From Methylobacterium marchantiae (GTDB lineage Bacteria; Pseudomonadota; Alphaproteobacteria; Rhizobiales; Beijerinckiaceae): 64,000 nucleotides of DNA. The stretch spans positions 1-64,000 of the forward strand of contig NZ_BPQT01000026.1 in the NCBI RefSeq assembly GCF_022179405.1. The letters run 5' to 3'. A program made the translations under genes and the position numbers. Of this stretch, positions 57,723-64,000 are shown one piece after another. Every line of letters begins with the position of its first letter. The stretch's first letter is position 1. The notes below the pieces were generated by a model. It saw only the letters and a list, made by a program, of their open reading frames with translations, was not told the origin of the DNA and did not search any database.

Positions 57723-58151
57723 ATGATCCCTGTCGCCTGCGCTGCCCTTGCGTTGCCGAACTTCGGCTCCCTCCGCCGAGCCGAAACCGTCCTCGTGGTG
57801 GAGGATGAAGCCATGGTGTGCGAACTGGCCGTCGAAGCCCTCGCCGACGAAGGCTACCGCGTCCTGAGCGCTGCGGATGCCGAGGAAGCCGAGGACATCC
57901 TGGCGCGAGAGCGCGTCGACCTGCTCTTCACCGATATCGATTTGGCCCGCAACACCAATGGCCTCACCCTGGCGCGCAGGGCGCGCCGCCTGCGCCCGAG
58001 CCTGCCGGTCATCTACACGTCCGGCGGGCGCGGAAGCCTGTCGCAGGCGGACGCTGTGACGGAGTCAATCTTCGTGCCAAAGCCCTATCGTCCGAGCCAA
58101 CTCATCGCCCTCGCCAACGGCCTCCTGCGCCGTTTTCCCCACTACGCCTGA
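57723..58151 (+). CDS. Single-domain response regulator
   Basis: A 142-residue CheY-like receiver. After a short N-terminal extension, VLVVEDEAMVCEL carries the acidic pair, LLFTDIDLA the phospho-acceptor Asp, IYTSGGRG the switch Ser and FVPKPYRPSQL the Lys. There is no output domain. Family members of this type in Rhizobiales are often called by orphan PAS kinases. The start is ATG 57723; a GTG at 57705 is also in frame. Confidence 0.85.
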   Translation: MIPVACAALALPNFGSLRRAETVLVVEDEAMVCELAVEALADEGYRVLSAADAEEAEDILARERVDLLFTDIDLARNTNGLTLARRARRLRPSLPVIYTSGGRGSLSQADAVTESIFVPKPYRPSQLIALANGLLRRFPHYA

Positions 58152-58193
58152 GCGCATCACCGCGCCTACCCGCCTCCCGGAGCCAAATCCCCC

Positions 58194-58577
58194 ATGCGTA
58201 CCCTGCTCGCCACCGCCCTCGTCCTCTTGGGCACGTCGCTCAGCGCCTACACGACGGGGAATGCCAAGGCCGCATGCGACGTGAAGGGGGCGAAGCTCGA
58301 AGAGGCCATCGCCGGCAAGTCCGAGCTTCGCGAGAGCGCCAACAAGCAGGCCGTGCGCGACCTGCGCACCCTGCGGGATGCCGCCATCATCCTCGAAACC
58401 TACAAGTACGAGCCCGAATGCGACCGCCTCGTCGCGATCATCAAGACGCTGGCCGCCAACCCGGAAAAGGCGATCGAGCAGAGCGGCGATACCGACGAGG
58501 AAAAGGCCGAGGACATGATGGAGGCTCGCCAGCCCAAGGCACCGGCCGCCGAGGCTCCGGCCACCAAGCCGAAGTGA
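58194..58577 (+). CDS. Secreted hypothetical protein, 127 aa
   Basis: Signal peptide MRTLLATALVLLGTSLSAYT with cleavage near NAKA-ACD. The mature protein is helical and charged, with two Cys (ACDVKG and PECDRL), and ends in a Pro/Ala-rich tail (ARQPKAPAAEAPATKPK). It follows the receiver gene by 42 bases on the same strand. Function is unknown. Confidence 0.65.
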   Translation: MRTLLATALVLLGTSLSAYTTGNAKAACDVKGAKLEEAIAGKSELRESANKQAVRDLRTLRDAAIILETYKYEPECDRLVAIIKTLAANPEKAIEQSGDTDEEKAEDMMEARQPKAPAAEAPATKPK

Positions 58578-58626
58578 TCGCCTGCCCCGACCGGCGCGAC
58601 GCTCACCGAGTGAATCACGGCACGAG

Positions 58627-58674
58627 TGGAACGCTTGTCGCCTGGAATCCCTGTCACCTGGAACGCTTGGCCAG
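58627..58674 (+). repeat. Three tandem 16-bp repeats
   Basis: The units TGGAACGCTTGTCGCC, TGGAATCCCTGTCACC and TGGAACGCTTGGCCAG follow each other without gaps. They lie in the gap between the secreted protein and the ROK-like gene. A further TGGAACGCT occurs at about 58707. They could be a binding-site array or a slipped-strand remnant. Confidence 0.5.
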
Positions 58675-58826
58675 CAGAAGGCTTGGCGAACAGGACATCC
58701 AGCCGATGGAACGCTCCGCCTACGGAGCGATTGCATCGGCGGTCACGCAGAACGAGCACGGCTAATCTCCGGAGGCGGGGCCACACCTCCCGGCGCTTCC
58801 CTCTTTCCTGAACGGGTCGACCAAGC

Positions 58827-59906
58827 ATGGGCACGGATACGACAACGCGCGGATCGCGCTTGGTCCACGCGGCGAGCGACCTGCCCTCGGTCGTCCTCGA
58901 CGACTACAACATCGAACTGAAGAACGGCGAAGGCTTCGTCGGCGACCGTGTCTCGAAGGCCGCCTTCCGCGATCTCGTCGAGGATTGGCGCGAGAAGCTG
59001 CGCAAGCTCGGCCCCGATCCGCTGGGTAGCAAGGCCAGCCGCGATTTCAGCAAGCGGCGCCTCGACGACTATCTCATCGAAGGCCCACCGCTGGCGGCCG
59101 GCGTGGTCTTCGGTGCCATCGAGGAATTCGCGCAGGAACTCGCCACCGTGGTCCGCCGCTTCCTGCGGCAGAAGGGCTGGCGGGACACGCAGAGCATCGT
59201 GGTCGGAGGCGGTTTCAGCGACAGCCTCGCCGGACGCCTCGCCATCGACCGGGCCAGCGTGATCCTCCGCGCCGGAGGGCTCAACCTGACTCTCGAGCCG
59301 ATCCGCCATCATCCAGACGAGGCCGGCCTGATCGGCGCCGTCCACCTCGCGCCCTCATGGATATTCTCGGGCTACGACAGCCTGCTCGCCGTCGATATCG
59401 GCGGGAGCAACATCAGGGCGGGGGTGGTCTCCACGAACCTCAAGAAAGCGTCCGACCTGTCGCGCGCCGAAATTTGGCGCTCGGAACTCTGGCGTCACCG
59501 GGACGAAGACCCGGCCCCGAGCCGGGACGAGGCGGTGGATCGCCTCATCACCATGCTGAACGACCTGATCACGCGGGCAGAGCGGTCGCGACTGAAACTC
59601 GCGCCCTTCATCGGAGTCGGGTGCCCCGGCGTGATCGCGGCCGACGGAACCATCGAACGTGGCGGCCAGAACCTGCCGGGCAATTGGGAGAGCAGCCGCT
59701 TCAACCTCGCGGAAAGACTGGTCGAGGCCATCCCCATGATCGGGGATCACGACACGATGGTGCTCATGCACAACGACGCCGTGGTGCAGGGCCTTTCGGC
59801 CATGTCGGACATGACCGGCGTCGCGCGCTGGGGCGTCCTCACCATCGGCACCGGCCTCGGCAACGCGCGCTTCACCAACCGGCAGATGCCCGACACGGTG
59901 CATTGA
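58827..59906 (+). CDS. ROK-family (actin-like ATPase fold) protein with permuted motif order
   Basis: A 359-residue protein. The elements normally at the end of ROK proteins come first: IVVGGG at 124-129 and HPDEAGLIGAVHLAP ending near 176. The elements normally at the start come second: LLAVDIGGSNIRAGVV (phosphate-1, 186-201), GVGCPG (263-268), NLPGNW (282-287), the catalytic HNDA (315-318) and IGTGLGN (340-346). The zinc-binding CxCGxxGCxE motif of most ROK proteins is absent. It ends shortly after IGTGLGN. The order suggests a circular permutation of the fold. It may be a sugar kinase or a regulator; no DNA-binding domain is present. Confidence 0.75.
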   Translation: MGTDTTTRGSRLVHAASDLPSVVLDDYNIELKNGEGFVGDRVSKAAFRDLVEDWREKLRKLGPDPLGSKASRDFSKRRLDDYLIEGPPLAAGVVFGAIEEFAQELATVVRRFLRQKGWRDTQSIVVGGGFSDSLAGRLAIDRASVILRAGGLNLTLEPIRHHPDEAGLIGAVHLAPSWIFSGYDSLLAVDIGGSNIRAGVVSTNLKKASDLSRAEIWRSELWRHRDEDPAPSRDEAVDRLITMLNDLITRAERSRLKLAPFIGVGCPGVIAADGTIERGGQNLPGNWESSRFNLAERLVEAIPMIGDHDTMVLMHNDAVVQGLSAMSDMTGVARWGVLTIGTGLGNARFTNRQMPDTVH

Positions 59907-59985
59907 ACGAGCCTATCGCCGCCACCCCGTTCGTCGTCTTGGAACAGGCCTTCGCGACGAACGGCGGAAATCCGAGGCCGATGCC

Positions 59986-60672
59986 CTAACGCGCGGCGGG
60001 AGTCGGGATGGCCGCGGGGGCGGTCTCTTGGTCTGAACGGCTGCGCAAGCGGGTCGCCTTGCTGGCGATGCGCGCCCTCAGGTCGCTCGTCAGCTCGATC
60101 TCCACGAGCCGCCACGACCATCCGCGCAGGCGGAGGCGAAGGCGGAATTGCTGCGATCGCGGCGCTTCGGGAGGTACGGCGATGACGACGGTCCGAAACC
60201 CGCGCATGTCGGAAGCGAGATAATAGGGGATCAGCCGCGTCAGCGTATCGATCTTCAGCCCATAGGCGGAAGGTGCCCCCGGCTCGGCCGTCGAACTATC
60301 GGAATCCGGCGGGAAAGGACCGAGATCGAGGGTTTGCGGTATGCCGTCGTCGAGGAGATCGATGACCGACTGCGCCGTCACGAGGGATTCGGTCAGGGGC
60401 TCGGCGAGGGCCGCAGCGGCCTCGACGAGCCGCTGCCGTTCCTTCGGGACCTCGACTTCGGCGCCGGGCTCACCCCGCGCTTGTGTGGCAGCGGCCGCGG
60501 CCTGCCGGATCATCGACTGGCGCAAGGTGCGGAAATTGACGTGTCTCTCCACGTAGCCGACGTCCCGCGTCTGGACGGCCCTGGCCAGGTCGTAAAGCAT
60601 CCAGAACGGCGTCAGCGTGTACAGGAACCACGCAAGCACCAGGGAGATGGGGATCCACCACAATCGCATCAT
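59986..60672 (-). CDS. DUF2939 family protein
   Basis: A 228-residue protein with a single N-terminal membrane anchor ([20 protein letters not shown]) and an extracytoplasmic part containing [20 protein letters not shown], the hallmark of DUF2939, followed by a long charged region. Function is unknown. The ATG overlaps the RppH stop by 4 bases (ATGA), so the genes are coupled. Confidence 0.85.
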   Translation of the reverse strand: MMRLWWIPISLVLAWFLYTLTPFWMLYDLARAVQTRDVGYVERHVNFRTLRQSMIRQAAAAATQARGEPGAEVEVPKERQRLVEAAAALAEPLTESLVTAQSVIDLLDDGIPQTLDLGPFPPDSDSSTAEPGAPSAYGLKIDTLTRLIPYYLASDMRGFRTVVIAVPPEAPRSQQFRLRLRLRGWSWRLVEIELTSDLRARIASKATRLRSRSDQETAPAAIPTPAAR

Positions 60673-61235
60673 CGCGCGATGGCAGACCTCGGCGCCCGCT
60701 CCCTCCATCCGGCGAGGCCCGCGAACTCCGTGACGACGGCCTCGTAGACCGGCCGCTTGAACGGCACGATGAGATCCGCCAATCCGGCCATCGCCTCCCA
60801 GCGCCAGGCATCGAATTCCGATTTGTGCAGGCCGCCGCCCGGCGAGAGAACGTCGATCTCGACCTCGTTCCCGACGAGCCCGAAGGCGAACCATTTCTGC
60901 ATCTGCCCACGATAGCGCCCCTTCCAGGCCTGTTTCAGGACCGTCGGCGGCAGGTCGTAGGCGAGCCAGTCCGAGGTTTCCCCGAGGAGTACGACCGACT
61001 CCGTCGAGACGTTGGTCTCCTCGTGCAGTTCCCGGAGGGCGGCGGCCAGAGGCTCCTCGCCGTCATCGATCCCGCCTTGGGGCATCTGCCAGGCGCGATC
61101 GCCATCCACATGTTCCGGCCCGGCCTCCTGACGGCGACGGCCGACGAAGACCAGTCCCGACGGGGCGATCAGCATGATCCCGACGCAGGGCCGATACGGC
61201 AAGTCGAGATGGGATTCGGGCGGTTTGGGGTTCAT
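60669..61235 (-). CDS. rppH: RNA pyrophosphohydrolase (Nudix)
   Basis: A 188-residue Nudix hydrolase. The Nudix box is [20 protein letters not shown] with the Glu residues for metal, followed by TNV where Asn replaces Gly of the consensus. Upstream [17 protein letters not shown] and downstream [19 protein letters not shown] match RppH, which removes pyrophosphate from mRNA 5' ends and starts decay. The ATG at 61235 gives [16 protein letters not shown]; an ATG 12 bases earlier is also in frame. It overlaps DUF2939. Confidence 0.93.
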   Translation of the reverse strand: MNPKPPESHLDLPYRPCVGIMLIAPSGLVFVGRRRQEAGPEHVDGDRAWQMPQGGIDDGEEPLAAALRELHEETNVSTESVVLLGETSDWLAYDLPPTVLKQAWKGRYRGQMQKWFAFGLVGNEVEIDVLSPGGGLHKSEFDAWRWEAMAGLADLIVPFKRPVYEAVVTEFAGLAGWRERAPRSAIAR

Positions 61236-61313
61236 CGGCCGGACCATAGGTCAGGGGATCGACCGCCCGCAATGTGGCAAGCGGCGGATCACGGTCGAAA
61301 ACCCGCCGCCGCG

Positions 61314-62072
61314 TCAGCCCGGCGGCGGATCAGGAGACTCCACCTCTCCCCTGCGCTGGAGGATCAGGGCCACGAACCAGCACAGGGAGGCCCAGGCGGC
61401 GCCGATACACCAGCCGGCGAGCACGTCGCTCGGCCAGTGGACGCCGAGATAGATCCGGCTCGCCCCGACCAGCAGCGTCATCCCGACGCCCAGGACGAGG
61501 ACCAGCACCTTCACCGACCGGTTCGGATCGACGCGGGCGAGAAGCGTCGCAAGGGTCAGGTAGGCGATGGCCGACATCATGGCATGGCCGCTGGGGAAGC
61601 TCGCGGTGAACACGTCCATCCCGTGGGGGACGAGGTCCGGCCGCGGCCGGTGGTAGAACATCTTCAGCACCGTGGAGACGAGCAATCCGCCGCCGATGGC
61701 GCCCAGGACAAAGAGCGCGATACGGTGCCGTCGGGTCAGCGCGAGATAGGCGACCGCGCTCAGGGTGACGAAGGTGATGGTGAAGACGCTTCCCAATCCG
61801 GTGATGTCGCGCATCGTCTCTTCCAGCCAGCGCGGCCCGATCGGGTCGGACAGGTCGGCCGGATTGCGCAGGGAAAGCAGGATCTTGCGGTCGAGCGCCG
61901 CAGTGGAGCCCTCCCCGACCTCGTCGGCGAGATAGAAGAAGGCGTAGCCGAGGAGGCTCACGCCGAGCAGCGCCATGAGGGGGCCGACCTCGTTGAGGCG
62001 AAGGCGCAGCCACAGGGCGGTGGCCCGGCTGAACAGCGGGTGGTCGAGATAGGTCGGGAGCGGCGCCTTCAT
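61314..62072 (-). CDS. PAP2-family membrane phosphatase
   Basis: A 252-residue phosphatase with about six helices. The three PAP2 motifs are intact: KMFYHRPRPD (KxxxxxxRP), SFPSGHAMM (PSGH) and SRIYLGVHWPSDV (SRxxxxxHxxxD). Likely substrates are phosphatidic acid, undecaprenyl diphosphate or related lipid phosphates. The start at 62072 (MKAPLPTYLDHPLF) is chosen; an upstream in-frame ATG adds a charged stretch. It follows the 2H-phosphoesterase gene by 35 bases. Confidence 0.92.
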   Translation of the reverse strand: MKAPLPTYLDHPLFSRATALWLRLRLNEVGPLMALLGVSLLGYAFFYLADEVGEGSTAALDRKILLSLRNPADLSDPIGPRWLEETMRDITGLGSVFTITFVTLSAVAYLALTRRHRIALFVLGAIGGGLLVSTVLKMFYHRPRPDLVPHGMDVFTASFPSGHAMMSAIAYLTLATLLARVDPNRSVKVLVLVLGVGMTLLVGASRIYLGVHWPSDVLAGWCIGAAWASLCWFVALILQRRGEVESPDPPPG

Positions 62073-62107
62073 GCTGCGGTCTTCATCGTCCGGTCGTCGT
62101 CCTTCGA

Positions 62108-62641
62108 TCATCGAACCAGCCCGAAGGCGTAGCGTCCCCGCTGTTGCCACGGTCCACCAAGGTAGCGCCAGAGCAGGAGTCCCGCCGCGGTGAAGCTGAA
62201 CGGCTTGAAATCGAGTTCCAGGGCATGTTGGAGATTGCGGGCGACCTCCGGCGAAACCTTGTTCTGGACCGTGACATGCGGCCTCCAGCCCTGCCGGTCC
62301 TGCGCCGTCAGGAGATTCTCGTAGCGCCGGGCGATGCTGTTCCGGATGGAGGCGAGAGGCTCGGAGGCGAGCGTGAAGGCGACGCCGCGCCCCAGGAAGC
62401 GAAGTCCCGTCACCTCGACCATCACCGGCTCCTCGACCGCCGTGAGTTCGGCGAGGGTCGCGGCGATGTCCTGCTCATCGCCTCCGGGCAGATGGTGGAA
62501 CAGCGTCACATGGGCCGGGAGATGGTTGAGGGCCTCCGGAAAATGCCGCCGTCGCAACCCGTCGAAACGCACGAAGGTCGCCGGATCCATCTCCAGTGTG
62601 ACGATCAGTGGATCGGATGTGAGTTCGCCGGACAATGTCAT
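62108..62641 (-). CDS. 2H phosphoesterase (2'-5' RNA ligase-like)
   Basis: A 177-residue protein with two HxT/S motifs: PAHVTLFHHLPGG and RPHVTVQNKV. These form the 2H active site of RNA ligase/cyclic phosphodiesterase-like proteins. Substrates may be cyclic phosphates on RNA or NAD-derived molecules. The ATG at 62641 gives MTLSGELTSDPLIVTLE. It shares a transcript with the PAP2 gene and is divergent from the hydroquinone reductase gene. Confidence 0.88.
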   Translation of the reverse strand: MTLSGELTSDPLIVTLEMDPATFVRFDGLRRRHFPEALNHLPAHVTLFHHLPGGDEQDIAATLAELTAVEEPVMVEVTGLRFLGRGVAFTLASEPLASIRNSIARRYENLLTAQDRQGWRPHVTVQNKVSPEVARNLQHALELDFKPFSFTAAGLLLWRYLGGPWQQRGRYAFGLVR

Positions 62642-62759
62642 CGTCCGCAGATGGAGCGGGAGTGGGCGCAATCCAGTCGCCGCTCCACTCTCCGACGCCC
62701 TTCCCCCCCGGAGATGCACAGCCCATCTGTGACAGGCAACGCGTAGGGAGGGATGGCGG

Positions 62760-63737
62760 ATGGGGCTGCTCGTCGACGGCATTTGGCAGGACAAGTGGTA
62801 CGATACGAAGGAGACGGGCGGCCGCTTCAAGCGTACCGAAGCCAAGTTCCGCAACTGGGTCACTGCCGACGGCGAGCCCGGTCCTTCCGGCGAAGGCGGT
62901 TTCCGGGGCGAGGCCGGGCGTTATCACCTCTACGTCTCGCTCGCCTGCCCCTGGGCACATCGCGCCCTGATCGTGCGGGCCCTCAAGGGCCTCGAACAGG
63001 CGATCACCGTCTCGGTGGTCGATCCGCTGATGGGCTCGGACGGCTGGGTCTTCGGTGACACGCCGGGCGCCACCCCCGACGCGGTGAACGGAGCGAGCCG
63101 CCTCTACGAGGTCTATCTCGCGGCGGTGCCGGACTTCACCGGCCGGGTCACGGTGCCGATCCTGTGGGACAAGCAGCGCCGCACCATCGTCTCCAACGAA
63201 TCCTCCGAGATCATCAGGATGCTGAACGACGCATTCGGCGGATCCGGCCCCGACCTCTACCCGGAGGCCTTGCGCGACGAGATCGATGCGGTGAACGCGC
63301 GGGTCTACGATGCGGTCAACAATGGGGTCTACAAAACCGGCTTCGCGACGACGCAGGACGCCTACGAGGAGGCCTTCGACGCGCTGTTCGCCGAACTCGA
63401 CAGCCTCGACGAGCGGCTGGGCCGGGCGCGCTACCTCTGCGGGTCGGCTCTCACGGAGGCCGACATCCGACTGTTCACGACGCTGGTGCGGTTCGATCCG
63501 GTCTATGTCGGGCACTTCAAATGCAACCTGCGCCGGATCGCCGACTATCCGAATCTGTCGCACTATCTGCGCGACCTCTACGCGCTGCCGGGCGTCGCCG
63601 GCACGGTGAACCTCACCCATATCAAGCGGCACTATTACGAGAGCCATCCGACCATCAACCCGACCGGCATCGTGCCGAAGGGTCCGGAGATCGATCTCGA
63701 TGCGCCCAACGACCGCGCCCTGCGCTTTGGAGCTTGA
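62760..63737 (+). CDS. Glutathionyl-hydroquinone reductase (Xi-class GST, YqjG/PcpF type)
   Basis: A 325-residue glutathione-dependent reductase that removes glutathione from glutathionyl-hydroquinones. The catalytic Cys63 lies in VSLACPWAHRALIVRALKG, the Xi-class signature. The C-terminal domain has NNGVYKTGFATTQDAYEEA and LTEADIRLFTTLVRFDPVYV. Length matches E. coli YqjG (328 aa), and the Cys position is the same. The start at 62760 follows GGGAGGGATGGCGG. The gene is divergent from the 2H gene. Confidence 0.94.
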   Translation: MGLLVDGIWQDKWYDTKETGGRFKRTEAKFRNWVTADGEPGPSGEGGFRGEAGRYHLYVSLACPWAHRALIVRALKGLEQAITVSVVDPLMGSDGWVFGDTPGATPDAVNGASRLYEVYLAAVPDFTGRVTVPILWDKQRRTIVSNESSEIIRMLNDAFGGSGPDLYPEALRDEIDAVNARVYDAVNNGVYKTGFATTQDAYEEAFDALFAELDSLDERLGRARYLCGSALTEADIRLFTTLVRFDPVYVGHFKCNLRRIADYPNLSHYLRDLYALPGVAGTVNLTHIKRHYYESHPTINPTGIVPKGPEIDLDAPNDRALRFGA

Positions 63738-63798
63738 GATGACGAGGTTCGCGGCGATCGGGCCTCGACAGATCGGATGGCGGACATACATCTGCGGT

Positions 63799-64000
63799 AT
63801 GACGACACGAAACGCCCTTCCCCGCTCCGCCGCCCGCTCGATCCTGCTCGGCCTGCCGCTGACATTGGCCATGCTCGCCACGGCCGGTTCGGCCTCGGCC
63901 CAGACGGCGGTCAAGCTCGAAGGGACGTGCGAGAAGCTGATCGTGGCGGGGCTGGACATCACCCAGAACTGCAAGGACACGATGATGAACACCGTGTCCC
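63799..64000 (+). CDS. Secreted protein, truncated by the right edge
   Basis: The frame opens at ATG 63799 and stays open to the end (67 codons). A signal peptide is clear: MTTRNALPRSAARSILLGLP with hydrophobic LTLAMLATAGSASA and cleavage at ASA-QTA. The mature part begins TAVKLEGTCEKLIVAGLD and has Cys in GTCEK and QNCKDT. Function is unknown. The start is followed by good signal features but has only a weak ribosome site. Confidence 0.55.
   Translation, partial: MTTRNALPRSAARSILLGLPLTLAMLATAGSASAQTAVKLEGTCEKLIVAGLDITQNCKDTMMNTVS

Noticed and set aside
58620-58720. GGAAC elements before the ROK-like gene as EcfG promoters
   Set aside because: Several GGAAC copies occur, but none has CGTT or a near variant 16 to 17 bases downstream. 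They are better explained by the tandem 16-bp repeat.
59907-59989. A frameshift that would extend the ROK-like protein with its missing zinc motif
   Set aside because: The alternative frame after the stop (NEPIAATPFVVLEQAF) shows no CxCGxxGC motif or ROK-like sequence, so a simple frameshift does not restore the normal C-terminus.

Overview
The window is GC-rich, gene-dense alphaproteobacterial DNA, most likely chromosomal and from a methylotroph of the Hyphomicrobiales close to Methylobacterium/Methylorubrum. The support is a formaldehyde-activating-enzyme (Fae) homologue, a glutathione-linked formaldehyde oxidation pair (S-(hydroxymethyl)glutathione dehydrogenase and S-formylglutathione hydrolase), an ExaC/AldB-type aldehyde dehydrogenase, type II ThrB, EcfG-type promoters, GANTC (CcrM) site clusters and mosaic palindromic intergenic repeats. 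I saw no rRNA, tRNA, CRISPR array, phage module or insertion sequence.

Layout. 1-6.7 kb: two tiny membrane-protein genes, a Bcr/CflA drug exporter, a secreted protein, a serine hydrolase, the aldehyde dehydrogenase, and a small secreted-protein gene interrupted by an in-frame TAA. 6.7-8.8 kb: thrB and ispH. 9-16.3 kb: an organosulfur module (SfnB-like flavoprotein, SsuD-like monooxygenase, two SsuA-like binding proteins, a cupin) without its own ABC permease or ATPase, facing a TonB-dependent receptor. 16.7-19 kb: fghA and flhA, separated by a palindromic repeat. 19-30 kb: ABC exporter, ComEA-like protein, aminopeptidase N, a PleC/DivJ-like hybrid-free histidine kinase behind six GANTC sites, the Fae homologue lacking the catalytic histidine, and small secreted proteins and lipoproteins.

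30-36.3 kb: a methionine-cycle cluster (ArsR-methyltransferase fusion, metF, metH) headed by a 20-bp perfect palindrome over the regulator start codon. 36.5-39.2 kb: two tandem minC genes followed by minD and minE, with a near-CtrA box between the minC copies. 39-43 kb: CNT nucleoside transporter, a 42-aa peptide with a repeated motif behind an EcfG-like promoter, and a GNAT/rhodanese pair divergent from an FtrA-like regulator. 43-52 kb: ABC-F ATPase, a patatin lipoprotein behind an EcfG-type promoter, a LovK/LovR-like blue-light kinase and receiver pair, and a GAF-PAS5-GGDEF-EAL protein. 52-64 kb: HAD phosphatase and zincin, O-antigen-ligase-like protein, DUF2937, WD40, DUF1275, a receiver protein, a ROK-family protein whose motifs are in circularly permuted order, DUF2939, RppH, PAP2 phosphatase, 2H phosphoesterase, glutathionyl-hydroquinone reductase and a truncated secreted protein.

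The strongest leads are the permuted ROK protein, the EcfG promoters beside the LOV pair, the duplicated minC with cell-cycle sites, the GANTC cluster before the PleC-like kinase, the self-overlapping operator of the met cluster, and the transporter-less organosulfur cluster.
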